Source: Owenia fusiformis (Eukaryota > Annelida > Polychaeta > Sabellida > Oweniidae). Taken from it: DNA of 64,000 bases. The notes beneath the pieces are model-generated. The model was not told where the DNA came from and did no database searches. It worked only from the letters and a program-made list of their open reading frames with translations. Both the position numbers and the translations under genes were made by a program. Below, one piece after another: positions 1-12,938 of this stretch. Location: assembly GCA_903813345.2 (NCBI GenBank), contig CAIIXF020000012.1, positions 29,586,184 to 29,650,183 of the forward strand, in the 5' to 3' direction. Each line of letters opens with the position of its first letter. Position 1 is the first letter of the stretch.

Positions 1-824
1 CAAATTACACTGTCGTGTGTTGGGGTTAATTTAAGATTCCTGAGACTAAAATTATCTTTATTCATGCTGCGATTAAATAAAATGAAACATAGAATACCCT
101 GACATATTTAAAACTTAGACTTAACTCACTTAACTCAGTGTTAGGATGGATTTTCTCTATTGAAAAGTCCTTTGAAAGGCACTATTTTGACAATCAATAA
201 AAACTAAAATTAACAATTTTGGCTTTATTTTATGACTCTATATCTATCTATTTTTGACTAGACGAATTTCACATCTATGGATACTATGAATGTTAATTAA
301 TACCTCAGATAGCATTAAGATTGCATAATCTTTTAAAACTTTAAAAATTGAACCCTTCAAAAACTGTATCACCACCCACGCACATGGGTACGAGGTACGG
401 AGCCAATACTTCGTCAATTTGGTCAATTTGAAGACCTTTTTACCTTAAAGAATGTACAGTAGTAACAAAGAAGAGTGCATTCTTGTTCTATTGTTTTTGA
501 AAAATGGACACTGTAAGCTATCTAAAACCAGTGTGGCACAAAATATGATTGACAGTGTTTGGCTCAATATTAACACCTTGACTGTCACATACAGTGCACC
601 GAAGCTGCACTAATTAAACCCTTTTCAATCACTTTACTTTATTCTCTAAAATTAAAATCAAATACATAATAACACTTGACACTTTTAGTAAGTGTATCAG
701 CGTGAAAACATTTAAATATTAACCTGAGTCAAATGGAAATGAGAAAAAGAACAATTTAAATATATTTACTCAGTTAAATGAGAATAAAATTGATAACAAT
801 ATATAAAATCTACATATATGTTTG
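1..824. other. non-coding flank of the retrotransposon
   Basis: No credible coding region. AT-rich sequence. Around 405-445 there is a short remnant resembling the unit of the 17.2-19.7 kb satellite (gtcaatttgaag followed by accttttt). Positions 593-623 resemble 3538-3567 on the other side of the retrotransposon ORF, so the element is flanked by diverged direct repeats. Nothing else recognised. Confidence 0.6.
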
Positions 825-3545
825 TCAGTAATTCAGTTCATCATAGCTTGATGTCATATGAATTTTAAAATTCTTTTTAAAACAGTTAATGGAAGGTAAT
901 GTTTTCAAACAAGTTGGCAGATTATTCCAAAGCTGAGCACCTGAATATTTTATTGAGTTTTGACCTATAATTGTTCTAAATTTTTTCATGTGAAGACAAT
1001 TTTGGAATCTTGTCTCATGTTCGTGAAATATCAAATTTGGAGTAAAATAATTTTCAAATATGTCAAAAGGAAAGCCATCGGGTTTTGTTGTGTATTGATA
1101 AAGAAATTTTGCAACTTCAAGCTTATGTATGTCAAAAATATCTAGAAAATTGAGTTGTTTAAAAAGAGGTGGGCTATGTGCTAAAAAGTCAGAATTTGTG
1201 ATTATTCTCACTGCACGTTTTTGTAACAAAAGCAATTTATTCAAAAAGGTTTTACATGCATTACCCCATATGATGTTGCAATAGTTCAATTGTGATAATA
1301 TAAGTGAATTATAAATGGTAATCATGGTTTTTGTATTCAATTTATATTTAATCTTTCCCAGAATACCAATAATTTTAGATATTTTATGTATAACCTTATT
1401 TATGTGCTCATTCCATTTTAATTTACAATCAATTGTTACTCCCAGAAAATTTGTATGCATTACTCTTTCAAGAATATTACCCCCTATTTTTATATTAAAA
1501 TCTTGATTTTCATCAATATTTAACTTTGATCTTGTAAATAGCATATAATTTGTGTTGTCTATATTCAAAGAAAGTTTATTTGATTTGAACCATTCTAATG
1601 TCTTTTCCATTTCTAGATTTACATTTCTATATAGATCATGAAGGTCTTTGTTTGAACATAAGATATTTGTATCATCTGCGAAAATAGTAAATTTAAGAAT
1701 ATTTGAAACCTTATGTAAATCATTTATATAGAGAATGAATAAGATGGGGCCTAAAACAGACCCTTGAGGTACACCACAAGTGATAATATTTTCTTCAGAT
1801 AGAGTGTTGTTAAAAGAAGTAATGATTTTCCTATCAGATAAATAGCTTTCAAACCAATTTTTTGCGACATTGCGAATTCCAAAATTTTCAAGTTTTTTTA
1901 GAAGAATTTCATGATTTACTGTATCGAAGGCTTTGGATAAATCTAAAAATATTCCAATAGCATGAGTTGAGCTTTTATCTAGAGATATCCTCACTTCTTC
2001 CAAGAAGGAGAGGATTGCCATATAAGTTGAATAATGTTTTCTAAAACCAAACTGATTTTTGAATAAAAGTTTGTATGTTTCAATAAATGTTATTAATCTA
2101 TTTTTCATGATCTGTTCTAAGAGTTTAGAAAAGACACTAAGTAGAGATATAGGTCTATAGTTTGAAAATTTTGAAGTATTTCCTTTTTTAAAAAGTGGGA
2201 TAACTTTGGCTGTTTTCAACTTAGTGGGAAAAACCCCTGTATGGATAGACAAGTTTGCTATATGAACAAATGGTAAAAGTAAGTTATTTCTTGCATGTTT
2301 AACTACTATTGGTTTGAATTCATCTAGGCCTGGTGAGCAATCTTTTAAAACTGACATTAAATTTTCGATTTCATTCTTACTCACAGGAGTAAGTTCTAAA
2401 GAAGATTCATTGATTTCCATAAATGTAAAAGGGGACGTTTTTGAACTTATCTTTGATGCTAATTTAGGTCCAACATTAGAAAAAAATCTGTTAAAATGAT
2501 TAGCAATATCTTTTCTATCAGTCAAAATATCATCTCCATCATAAAATTTATCTGAAAAAACTGAATCACATTTTTTGCGGTGAAGTAAGTCATTTATAAC
2601 TGACCAAGTATTCTTGATATTATTGCTTGTTTCAGTAAATCTATCACAAAAATATTTCCTTTCTGCTTTGCGGATTAATTTATGGAGTTTGTTTCGAAAA
2701 GTTTTGTATTCAGCTAGATTCTGTTTCGTTGGGTGTTTCAAAGTATTTCGATAAAGTTTATTTTTCTGTTTCACAGATGTTAGTATACCATGTGAGAGCC
2801 AAGGCTTAATTGAGTTCTTGTGAATTTTTGTATTTTTGACTTTTACAGGGAAATATTCATCATATTTTCTACTAATTTTGTCTGCAAACAAATTATAAGC
2901 CACATTTACATCAACCTTTTCATTAATTATACCCGTCCAATCTATATCTTTCAGTGAATCACTAAAATTATTAATTGCACTCAATGAATATTTCCTAAAA
3001 GTGATTTGTTTGTTTTCACAAACATTTTGATAGTGTGATGTAAGAGCAAAGATAGGATGGTGATCAGAAATGGGAAATGAAAGAAGACCACTTTTGATTA
3101 CATTATTTGAATTAGAAAAAATATTATCAATAAGCGTAGCACTTTTTTCTGTTATTCTAGTAGGTTTAAAAATCAATGGGTTATAAGATTGGGAGTATAA
3201 TAGATTAAGAAAATTCAACGTTTGCGCATCACTTTCAGTTTTGAGTAAATCAATGTTGAAATCACCCATTATAAAAGAAAGTTTATGTTCCCTATCAATT
3301 TTAGAAAGTAGGCTCTCAAAACTTTCAAGAAAAGATGCCATGTCTGTATTTGGTGGTCTATATATTATAGTAATAAGCATATTTTTCTCATTTTTCCTAG
3401 GAATTTCAATAGATAGTGATTCACATGCTTTATAATCTAATTTGAGGTCATCCCTATGTTTAAAGTCAATGCCTTTTTGAATTGAATTGTGAACAAAAAA
3501 TAAATAAAAGTTGTAACTGTACCTTGCTTGATACATGCAGTGCAT
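825..3545 (-). mobile_element. 5'-truncated non-LTR retrotransposon ORF (endonuclease-reverse transcriptase)
   Basis: One uninterrupted 906-codon frame encodes the polyprotein of a non-LTR (LINE) retrotransposon, which nicks target DNA and reverse transcribes its RNA in place. The N-terminal third is the C-terminal part of an apurinic-type endonuclease (YRPPN near residue 62, GDFNIDLL near 93, then the TLIDNIFSN region). The central part is a reverse transcriptase with PLFKKGN, NYRPISLLS, the LDLSKAFD block near residue 533, GVPQGSVLGP and the FADD catalytic box near 621. The C-terminal region has the LNYCNIIWG and KLLLLQKRAVRII blocks usual in CR1/Jockey-type elements. The beginning of the endonuclease is missing, so the copy is 5'-truncated and the first Met (3543-3545) is incidental. 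The absence of frameshifts suggests a young copy. The clade (CR1/Jockey-like) is from motif style only. Confidence 0.93.
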
Positions 3546-5067
3546 TGAAGCTGAACCAATTAAACCAACCCACTTCTTTACACACTTACCTCATAGTTAA
3601 TACAAAAGATTTTTTCTAAACTTGGATCATGGGTCATTTACCTTTCATAAGAGTCAGTGTGGGGTTTAAATAAGATAAACTATTCGAACTTGTTCTTATG
3701 AGAACTAATAGCCTCAGGCCAAGCCCCTCTGCTATTATTTCTCATAAAATCCAGTACTCATAGTTTATGATAGTTTATGAATTATAAGAAGATTCGGTGA
3801 CCTTCTATAAAATTACAAACTGAACATGTTGCTATATCTTAGACGACTACCTGGTTGTTATTCACTAAAGGGAGTCGCATTATAGGTTGGCACATACAAA
3901 TGCTTTTGGGTTCCCTGGCTGCCACTTGGTTTGGGGTTGTTGCTTTTAGGGGCTGTAATTAGGAATAGAGGTTTTGGTTCAAATGAGGGATCCCAAACTT
4001 ATCTGTAGGCCATATGCCTATGTAAAAGTAGAAGTGAGCTTATGAACATCGATAGCACTCATAAGCTGCCTTCCTACTACTTTTCCCTAGGCCTATCTGT
4101 AGGTCAATCGACGGAATTATGATTAAGCTTAGAGGTGCTGTGATTCCAGAGATTAATAAATGCTGCATCTAATATAACACCATTGTAATTAAGGGCATTC
4201 TTGAGTGGATTTGACCTAGGATGAAGAAACTATATAGGTGACCACGGGCGATGAAAGCACATTATAAGTAGTATTCGCGAATTCAACTAACAGCTGCCAG
4301 ATCAACTTACTATTTTATGCCTCATTAAATATTAATAATAAATGCCACTATTTCATTCATATTAAAATGTATTTGCCATCAAAAGTAGGTTAAATCATCG
4401 CCTTTTACCCAACATATGACATCATGAATACTTTCAAAGTGCAGTCTAATACTGAGTGAGCCAAAAATGTAGCCCAAACATATTCCGCACCTTGTTTAAT
4501 GTTCTTTCATTTTACTAAGTTTAATTGGCCCTGCCTAAATGGTCGGGATTTTATGTCTATAATACGAAATATGGTCCAAAATGCCAGCCTCATCTCATGA
4601 CTATGGGCTATCTCTGATATAATGTAAACCCCAACAACAAGTTGGAGAAAAAGTTCTGTGACCGTGAACTTACAACCTCAACCGACCAGTGCAGGTCTGC
4701 CTGAAGGGACGAAATTTGTAGAATGGCCATAGAATTGTGGCAATGAGAAATGGACCCATGAAACATGGTAAAACGCAAAAAGATATTACATGCCTGGTAA
4801 AATGAGCCAAATGTGATTTCAACTAATACTGGATAAATGAGTTTATATCATTCCTTTTGATAGCAATTTTGTCTCATCCTGTAATTCATTTTATTTTCAC
4901 ACTTATTCATTTCAGCCTGCCCTAACAAAAATCTAGGTTGAATAGTCAAAACCAGGTACATGTAATTACAAAGAACTATTCAGTATATAAATAGCTCTAC
5001 GTGAATGACACAACTGTTTTATACACAAACAATATAAGGTAAATTACAGGATTAAGCCAATCCATAA
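3546..5067. other. intergenic, nothing recognised
   Basis: About 1.5 kb between the retrotransposon and the next transposon. I see no open frame with family resemblance, no RNA gene and no repeat array. The first 30 bases repeat the sequence found at 593-623. Confidence 0.5.
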
Positions 5068-5074
5068 CGCTGAG

Positions 5075-6590
5075 CAAGGGCGTTACAATACCCGGGAATT
5101 TATCGGTTCGTCCAGTACTTGTTTGTGATAGCGCCCTCTGTAGGTCACTGTGCTTATAGCCTACAGTAATACGGGGTAGGATATCGGGAATTCGGTCAGT
5201 TTCTATCCGTCGATTTCGCTATGAATTGAAGCAAGTGTGACCACTTTATCCACTTAAACAATTTGATAATTGATTAAATCTTTAAACAAAATCGATAAAC
5301 ACGTTATACACTTCCTATCTCCTTAGAAATTAGCATGTATTTATGGATTGTGTTTTCGAACAAGGCTCGACCCACCCCAATAGGGAAATCCTTATGCTAA
5401 TTAGTATGACGTCATATTTTCCTGGGGAATCCTAGATTTCAAGGCCTCAGTCTGTTATTGTGTCAAATGTAAACGCTCTTGGGACGCTCTTTTGCAGACA
5501 GAAAATTGACAGATTAGCTTTTAACTTTCAGCTTTGATGTTTAAACATTCTGTATTTCTACCGGACTTCTTGCTGAATATCATATAATGTTATAACTTGA
5601 TTCGGATCATTGCCTGATTGATCATTCTGAAATTTTGATTGTGATTCATGATTGATTGGCAAGAAAAATAATTCCTATTGTTTTCCAGCGAAGTCAAAAT
5701 GTTACAGCATGAGTTATAATGTCGAGTTTGCATCATGCTAAATTCTGCTAGTGATTAGAAGTCCATGCACAAGCATACACATAAGAGACAAACACACCCA
5801 GGCTCCAGGCCGTGGATGGAAATATAAAACTATTTAAGGCACAAACTGGTATTAATAGACCGATATGTAGTGTCTGCCATGTATTGAAGGTAAACCAATC
5901 TGTATTATTAATGTTTCTTCTATCAATACATGGGTTGTGCAATAGAAAAGCAATGGCACAATCAAAAATGTGCATATCAATCGTGAATATCTCTCGGTTC
6001 AAAGCTTATTTCCAACAGAATCGTGTCAAAATATGTGTCTGAGTAACAGTTATACATTATAAGATCGCAAACTCTTACCAATTATCAGCCGAATGGCTCA
6101 TTTTCAACGAAATGTCCTTAAGACAACAGCCCTGGGTCGCGCCTGAGACCAAAAACTACTTCAAATAGCCCTCCCCTAATTATATTGGATACAAGGAGGA
6201 TTGGCTCCCAGGATCGAAACTCGATATTTTCCAACAATGAAAACGTCGAAATGTCGTTATTTTCTGAAATTAAAACCGACTATAAATTCAAAATAAACAG
6301 TTCAAAAGATTCGAACCAATATCTCGATCATTTCTTGTGAGTTTTGGAATTTTTCGTTTGGAAATAAGACCAAAATTCACGATTTAAATGTTGAAGTGAA
6401 CAAAATGGCGGCTGTTTGAATTCGAATTTTGTATTACGACATACCCATATATGGGACAGAATATCGGTGGTGCACTCTGGGAGCCAATCCTCCTTGATTG
6501 GATAATCACATTTATGCGTGCGCGCGCAGCTCATCCAATGAACGAAACGCCACTTCCCGCTGAAATCACCGGGTATTGATCTTTCCCTTG
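5075..6590. mobile_element. non-autonomous DNA transposon, 1.5 kb, 7-bp target duplication
   Basis: Left end CAAGGGCGTTACAATACCCG and right end, read inward, CAAGGG...AATACCCGG form imperfect terminal inverted repeats. CGCTGAG occurs directly outside both ends (5068-5074 and 6591-6597), a 7-bp target site duplication. No transposase-like frame inside. An inner inverted pair (about 6185-6212 against 6476-6503, core GGAGGATTGGCTCCCAG) suggests a second palindromic element nested in the right part. The left 200 bp recur at 47678-47880 and the segment near 5270-5600 recurs inverted at about 48950-49245. Superfamily not assigned. Confidence 0.75.
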
Positions 6591-6597
6591 CGCTGAG

Positions 6598-8590
6598 TAA
6601 GTCACTAGATTAGTGTCTGAAACAATGTAGCAAACAAATTATTGTGACACTTAGCTGCCCTCTATTTTGTTATTGTATAATATTAGTATGAAGCACTTAA
6701 TAATATCAGAAAAATCACGAAAAAAATACCAAAAAATAGGTTCATAATTAACTTTTCCCCTTTACAGTTTAAATCGTGTCTAAAAGTTCAATACAACTTT
6801 GCACTAACAATTATTAAAAAGGCCTGCATTTTTTGTGAAAATTGCGTAAGTATAAGGGAAAATTGGTGAGGATAGGTAGATTAGGGACAGCTTAAGAGAT
6901 AATCCAATCAACTTGATTATCATCCTAATGTAATTTATTGAAGATAAGACATGGATCTAACAGAACCATTTAATTTTGTGGTTAAATTATTTTTCGAACT
7001 AAAGATATAGCCCTTTGAAAAATGCTTGCCATATCTTACCTGCACTTTTGGCCAAAAATCACTCAAAAAATAGTCAGAATGGTGAAAAACTGCATGATTT
7101 TGAAAGAAATTTGGCAAGGGGGGGGGGAGTTCGCCCTAACCCCCCGAACCCCCCTGGCTGCGGGCCTGTGCATGTGCAATTTGAACAGTTAACTGACTCC
7201 ACTCAGGTGACTCACTGATTTCAGGTAATACTTCATAACAAGAAATCACAGAAAGATTCTGAAGATGGTGTACAAAAACACCAAATTAAGTAAGATTTTT
7301 TGGGTAGTGTAGATCTGAACAATTTCCGCTTGAAAAAGTTAAACAATTTATTAACAAAGTAAACTATAATGCCTTTTAAAGATTTTGAAAAGGCCATTGT
7401 ACAGATTTTAACATTTATTACATATGATGGTGCCTTTTAAATGACAGTGTTTCACTTGAGAAGAAATGAATTTTCACATCAGCAATTTAACATATTTGCC
7501 CTAGCATAGGACTATTACGCATTGAGATAAAGTATTAGGTGAGGAAGCTTGGGAAAGGAGATAATATCCACTGTACTATCTGCATATTTTAAAGTTTCTT
7601 CAAAAACATTATGATGAACAAAAAATTAGGAATAAATATGGAAAAATTGAAATAAAATAGATGAAATAAAATATTTGCTGGTGGATGTAATGAAGGAAAA
7701 GGTGCAAAAATATATAACATGGGAAATTAAAGGATTGACTGAAAAGACAATATTAAATTAAATCAAACAATATAATTAACATCTTTATCAAATAAACTGT
7801 AGTTGCAGTATCATCAGTCTATATTTCGTATGATCAAATACTTGGGGCACCAAGAATAAATCTTCAGAAAGATTCATTTGAGAGATATAGGTCCATGGGA
7901 AAATTAAGCATGAAACCTGACCAGAAAAAGGTAAGAATAGAATAACATTAACATATGCCAAATAGGGGAGTTGCAATAAAGCTGAATAAATAGATGTCAG
8001 CACTTGTTTATTTTTTTGTTTTGGTTGGGCCAGACTGCCATAGGCTTCAATGTTACTTGCAATAGTCACTATGATTTATCAAAAACTGTTGGTTGAATGT
8101 GTCTAAAACTTGAATCGTAGACTATGGGATGACCCCGTTAATATCATATTGTGAATAATCATGAAATCTTTGGTTGTTGAACAAATCAACCAAGGTTTTC
8201 AAGAATTCTTACATTGCATCAATGGAGATTTGGTCAACATTTTTTAGAAATGGTGAAAAAGTCAGGAAAAATGATTTAAAAAACATTAATGTATAAATCA
8301 AAGTTATTATTGTGGAAAACCTTTCACTAAGTTCAAATATATATTAAAAAGAAGGGAAGTAAATCATTAGAGGTCTAATATGCAAATCTGTTGGCGAGAT
8401 TTCAAAAATACGATTAAAAGAAACTCATTTATTGATCCTTCAGTTAAATTTGATCATTTGAACTTTTGCAACTATATTCATTAGTCAAGGTAAAGAACTA
8501 CCTACAACATTAATTTACCAAGGTGTAGTTCATTAGAATTAGAGTTTTTCAATTGTTAAAACATTCACAGCTGATATGATACTTTCAGAA
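6598..8590. other. intergenic with repeat remnants
   Basis: No gene seen. Positions 7030-7170 are a truncated copy of the CAGGCCCGTAGCCAG MITE family (compare 33632-33839), including a C-rich block and the right end CTGGCTGCGGGCCTG. Positions about 8075-8420 are an old diverged repeat whose relative lies in the same orientation at about 49420-49760. The last bases (TTTCAG at 8583-8588) look like a splice acceptor for the LRR exon. Confidence 0.5.
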
Positions 8591-8591
8591 T

Positions 8592-10034
8592 GTGTTATTG
8601 AAGACTTTGGTGCTGTTCATGTTATGCCAACTCACCACCCAATCAAGTGGAGTCACAAAGTTGGATCTGGGCTTCAGGGATATCACAAAACTAACAAAGG
8701 GGATGTTCATACAATATTCAAATCTAGAAGTTCTTAACTTGCGATTTAATAAAATAGCTGAAATTGAAGATGGCACATTTGCTGGTTTAGAATCGCTTGA
8801 AGAACTATATTTGTATGGCAATCGCATAAAAGTGTTACCAAATGACATATTCAGTAATATGTCATCCCTAAGAGATCTTTGGCTAAATCACAATGACCTA
8901 GTAGAATTACCAAGTGGAATTTTTAAAGACTTGAAATCACTGACATGGCTAAGCCTTGAGTACAATGACCTGAACAATTTAACAGTTGGTATATTCAGAA
9001 TCTTGATGTCACTTAAAGTACTTGACCTCGATCATAATGCACTGACATCATTACCAAATGGCATATTCAGTAATTTGACATTACTGAGACATCTTCAGCT
9101 TTTTGGTAATAACTTAACATATTTAGAAGAAGGAACATTCAGTGACTTGACTTCACTAAAATGGCTTGACCTCGAAGAAAATTCCCTAACAATATTACCA
9201 GAAGGCATATTTTCTAACTTAGAATCTCTGAAATATCTTTTCCTGAGTAACAATAAGTTAACAGCCTTACCAGTTGGTATCTTTGGTTCACTGAAATCAC
9301 TTCAGCTTCTAAACTTGAATAATAATGAATTGACGATGTTACCGAATGGCATATTCAAGAATCTTGCATCTCTGACTCTTCTCCACCTCCAAAATAATAG
9401 CCTTCAATATATCCCTGTTGAAATCTGCAATTATATTGATTATATGCCAAGTTTGTTTGAAGTATACTTGCATGGAAATAAGATAAATAGATATCCACCC
9501 AAGTACATGGAAAACATCAAAATACATGAAAGTGATACCTGTATGATTATAGCAAACCCAATAACCACAACAACAACAGAAATGCCAACATCAACAACAT
9601 CAAAACCAAGAACAAAAATAGTAGAAGGATCAACCCAAACAACAAAACGATTTGACTTCTCAACGCAACCATCTGTCCTAACATCACAACCACTTGATCA
9701 AGCAACAAAACAACCTGACCAAACAACAAAACAACCTGATAAAACAACTGACCAAACAACAAAACAATCTGACCGATCAACACAACCATCTGACCAAACA
9801 AGAAAACAATCTGACCAAATAAAAGAAAGATCAGACAAAGCAAATGCCTTATCTGAGCAACATCATAAAGATCATGCCTTGATTATAGGTTTGGTATGTG
9901 GAATATCAGGTTTAATCCTGTTTGTTATGAAAGTTGCATCATTCTTCATATACAAAAAAATATCAAAACAACATGGATCACCAGATATTGTAACAAACGA
10001 GGCACCCTATCATGAAACAGAATCACACATATGA
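8592..10034 (+). CDS. leucine-rich-repeat single-pass membrane protein with Thr/Gln-rich stalk
   Basis: Probable cell-surface recognition protein; specific function unknown. The 480-codon exon shows a hydrophobic leader (VLLKTLVLFMLCQL), about 11-12 typical 24-residue leucine-rich repeats (LxxLxLxxNxLxxLPxGIF) over residues 20-300, a stalk at about 315-420 rich in Thr/Pro with imperfect TTKQPDQ repeats, one transmembrane segment near 428-450 (ALIIGLVCGISGLILFVMKV) and a tail of about 30 residues. The usual cysteine caps (LRRNT/LRRCT) are absent or minimal. The codon at 8592 is GTG and the first in-frame ATG (8619) lies inside the leader, while TTTCAG ends at 8588, so the true start is probably in an unseen upstream exon. 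Repeat style resembles slit/VLR-type LRRs; a role in innate recognition is inference only. Confidence 0.85.
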   Translation: MLLKTLVLFMLCQLTTQSSGVTKLDLGFRDITKLTKGMFIQYSNLEVLNLRFNKIAEIEDGTFAGLESLEELYLYGNRIKVLPNDIFSNMSSLRDLWLNHNDLVELPSGIFKDLKSLTWLSLEYNDLNNLTVGIFRILMSLKVLDLDHNALTSLPNGIFSNLTLLRHLQLFGNNLTYLEEGTFSDLTSLKWLDLEENSLTILPEGIFSNLESLKYLFLSNNKLTALPVGIFGSLKSLQLLNLNNNELTMLPNGIFKNLASLTLLHLQNNSLQYIPVEICNYIDYMPSLFEVYLHGNKINRYPPKYMENIKIHESDTCMIIANPITTTTTEMPTSTTSKPRTKIVEGSTQTTKRFDFSTQPSVLTSQPLDQATKQPDQTTKQPDKTTDQTTKQSDRSTQPSDQTRKQSDQIKERSDKANALSEQHHKDHALIIGLVCGISGLILFVMKVASFFIYKKISKQHGSPDIVTNEAPYHETESHI

Positions 10035-10233
10035 AACAATAAAACAATCCGACCAAACCACAAAACAATCCAACCAAACAACAAAACAACCAGACCAAAC
10101 AACAAAACAATCTGACTGATCAACACAACCATACAATCCAACAAAACAACTAGACCAAACAACAAAATAACCAAACCAAACAACAAAACAATCTGACATA
10201 ACAATAAAACAATTATGAAACAGAATCATACAT
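10012..10233 (+). repeat. duplicated stalk and stop-codon end of the LRR gene
   Basis: The last 23 bases of the LRR CDS, including its TGA (10012-10034), recur as a near copy at 10212-10233. Between them is a fresh run of the acaaaacaa(c/t)c(t/c)gaccaaa stalk repeat without the transmembrane segment. The coding end was therefore tandemly duplicated into what is now 3' UTR. Confidence 0.75.
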
Positions 10234-10689
10234 ATAAGTGACTCAACCCACAGGGGTTTAAATTAAGCGCTTATCGAGTCGAGGCTTGCTCTATTGACTT
10301 CTTTTTTTGTCAAGGCGAATTCCTGTGGACTTAAACCAATGATAAATCTCATCCTATGAGTGCAACATGACATAATAATATGACTAAAGGCTGGTTTGTT
10401 TGTGTTTGCCAAACATTGATCAAACAAGACTTACACCGTACATTGTACATTGATAAGTTCTTATTACAATTTTTGTAAACTTTGCCATATATAACATACC
10501 AATCTACATAATCTATTAGTAACACTGGCACATGTAAATGTTTTTGAATACTCATATGCATAAATGTCTATTGTGTAAAATTAATCTGAATGTCAAATAT
10601 ATACTAATTTATATAATTTTTAGTATCTTTTGGCATAAATATATATATTTCATAATGTACATAAATGCATTAGAAAATGCTGGCAAATG

Positions 10690-11110
10690 TATTTTGATGT
10701 GAAATAAATGTTTTAGTATACTCTAGCATGTATATAATGTACAAAGTTGTTTTAGTATACTCTAGGCCTAGCATGTATATAATGTACATAGTTGTTTTAG
10801 TATACTCTAGCATGTATATGATGTACATAGTTGTTTTAGTATACTCTAGCATGTATATAATGTATAAGTTGTTTTAGTATACTTTGGTTTATGTATACAT
10901 ATATATAAATGTTTTAGTATACTCTGACATGTACTTAATGTACATAGTTGTTGTAGTATACTTTGGTTTATGTGTACATGTATATAAATGTTTTAGTATA
11001 CTCTGACATGTACTTAATGTACATAGTTGTTTTAGTATACTTTGGTTTATGTGTACATGTATATAAATGTTTTAGCATACTCTGACATATGTGTATATCG
11101 ATGTAGTAGT
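10690..11110. repeat. tandem repeat, TTTTAGTATACT units of about 54-58 bp
   Basis: Eight or so imperfect copies of a unit starting ttttagtatactc(t)agcatg and continuing to tatataatgtacatagttg, with two alternating variants (catgtacttaatgtac and tttatgtgtacatgtata). AT-rich, no coding content. Confidence 0.85.
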
Positions 11111-11245
11111 TGTTATGTCAACACAAGTGTTGTGGTCTCCAGCTTTTTTGTTGACAGATTTCTGTGGTTGGCGTTCAGTGTTTAGCATGCAGTTGGTGTT
11201 TGGCAGTCAGCATCTGTAACAAATGGCCAGTGGTGACAATTTGCA
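11110..11245 (-). mobile_element. diverged copy of the GTCACCAC MITE
   Basis: Carries, in reverse, the hallmarks of the small family seen best at 19700-19810: the tgtcaacac...tgttgtggtctcca block, a ggcgttc...ctgtaacaaatg core, and ggtgacaatttgcatgtaatgccttgtt at the far end. Diverged. Confidence 0.55.
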
Positions 11246-11300
11246 TGTAATGCCTTGTTTAAGTATACTTTGGTAAATGTATATTGATGGACATAGTTGT

Positions 11301-11971
11301 TATCCCACCGAACGAAGTTCGAGGGGGATATAGAAAAGCCGTTCGTCCATCCATTCGTCCGTCCGTTCGTGTGTCCGGGCAATAACTCAAATACCAGTCG
11401 ACGGAATTCATTCAAATTTTATAGGCTTATGCCTTATATGTGAAGGACCTCTGCTCGAGAAGGAATTTTCAATATGGCCACTAAATTCAAAATGGCGGCC
11501 ATTTTTCGGTAAAATTAAATCTTTCATAATTCAAATTCGTAAAAAAATAACTCAAATTCGTAAAAAAAACGTTATCTTTGATAACTGAAATACCATTGAA
11601 TGGATTTGTTTCAAATTTTACATGCTGATGCCTAGGGACATAGGAGCTCTATACGAGAAGGGATTTTCAAGATGGCAGCTAAATTTCAAAATGGCCGACA
11701 TTTTTCATAAAAGAACGTAACCTTTGATAACTGAAATACCAGTTGATCGATTTGGTTCAAATTCTATATGCTGATGCCTAGAGACAAAGAGGTTCTGCTC
11801 AAGAAGACATTTTCAAGATGAAAAGAAGAAATCTAAAGATGACAGTTGAATTTCAAAATGGCAACCATGTTTCATAAAAACACAATCTTTGATAATTCAA
11901 ATACCAGTGAATGGATTTGGGTCAAATTTTATATGGGCCACATTTATCAAAACATGTTTTGTTCGGTGGGA
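11301..11971. mobile_element. TATCCCACCGAACGAAGTTCG element
   Basis: Begins TATCCCACCGAACGAAGTTC and ends with the matching inverted end (TTTTGTTCGGTGGGAT). Contains a cgtccgtccg microsatellite near the left end and repeated aaatggcggccattttt and catgctgatgcctag blocks. A relative with the same end and cggacggacgg run ends near 27765. No protein coding seen. Confidence 0.65.
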
Positions 11972-12938
11972 TTTGCTACTCCGTGGAGTTGCTGTTTTTC
12001 TAGTTTTAGTATTTTTTTGGAATGTATTTATTGATCTAAACAAATGTTTTTAACTATATGCTGGCATATTTGATGTACTTAATTATTTCAGTATACTTTG
12101 GAATATAAATACATGTATTGATAAACATATTTAATGCTTTTTGATGTACTTTGATAAAAGTAAACTGATGAACAGAATTGTTTTCGAATATATTTTGGCA
12201 GATGTAAATTAATATACATAATTATTTTTGTTTACCCTATCATATGAATATTGATAAATGTTTTTAGTATATCACCTTATCCAGACGCAGCAAGTGATAA
12301 TTCATCAGATGGGTTCAACAGCGTGACCGACCCGGTCATTACTTAATCCTTAACAAGATGATCTTGAAAGTCAGGATATACATTCCTCTGAAGGTTCCAA
12401 ACTGTGTGAGAACAGGACCGAAAACATACAATATAAAAAATTGGTAAAATTCGCCCTTTGTGTTTTTGATAGGTTCACTTTTTCAATCTGCCAAATTAAA
12501 ACGGGAGCCAAATTAAAAAATTGTCATTTACATAAATATCTCCCACAATGCATCACATTAAGTAGGACAACCCTTTCAATATCCAACCCAGGTTATATAC
12601 TGAGACACGTTAATGTATTCCATGATTATTGTCAGTTTTACAGACATTCCTGAAAAAGGTTGTATTCAAATTTGCACTACATTCCACTACATTGGTAACA
12701 TAAATACTATTTTTGATTTGACACAAAATCCTATGCAAACCAGAGTTACTAATAATTTATTCTTTATTACATAATGGCACTAAATGCTATCTATATGAAC
12801 ATTATCAGTTAAAATAACAACAATCAGAGTTTTCATTAAATTCAACATCATTTATTGTAAAACATGTTATTCAGTTGATGTTCATATTTATTTTAAGCTT
12901 TTAAAAATCAAAGGTTTATCTTATTTATTAATATGCTA
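11972..12938. other. AT-rich intergenic
   Basis: Degenerate continuation of the tatactttgg-type repeat to about 12270, then unremarkable AT-rich DNA. No gene seen. Confidence 0.5.

Noticed and set aside
9339-10229. Minus-strand hydrophobic repeat frames (LLFGQIVLLFGQ type)
   Set aside because: Antisense readings of the LRR gene's Thr/Gln stalk repeats.
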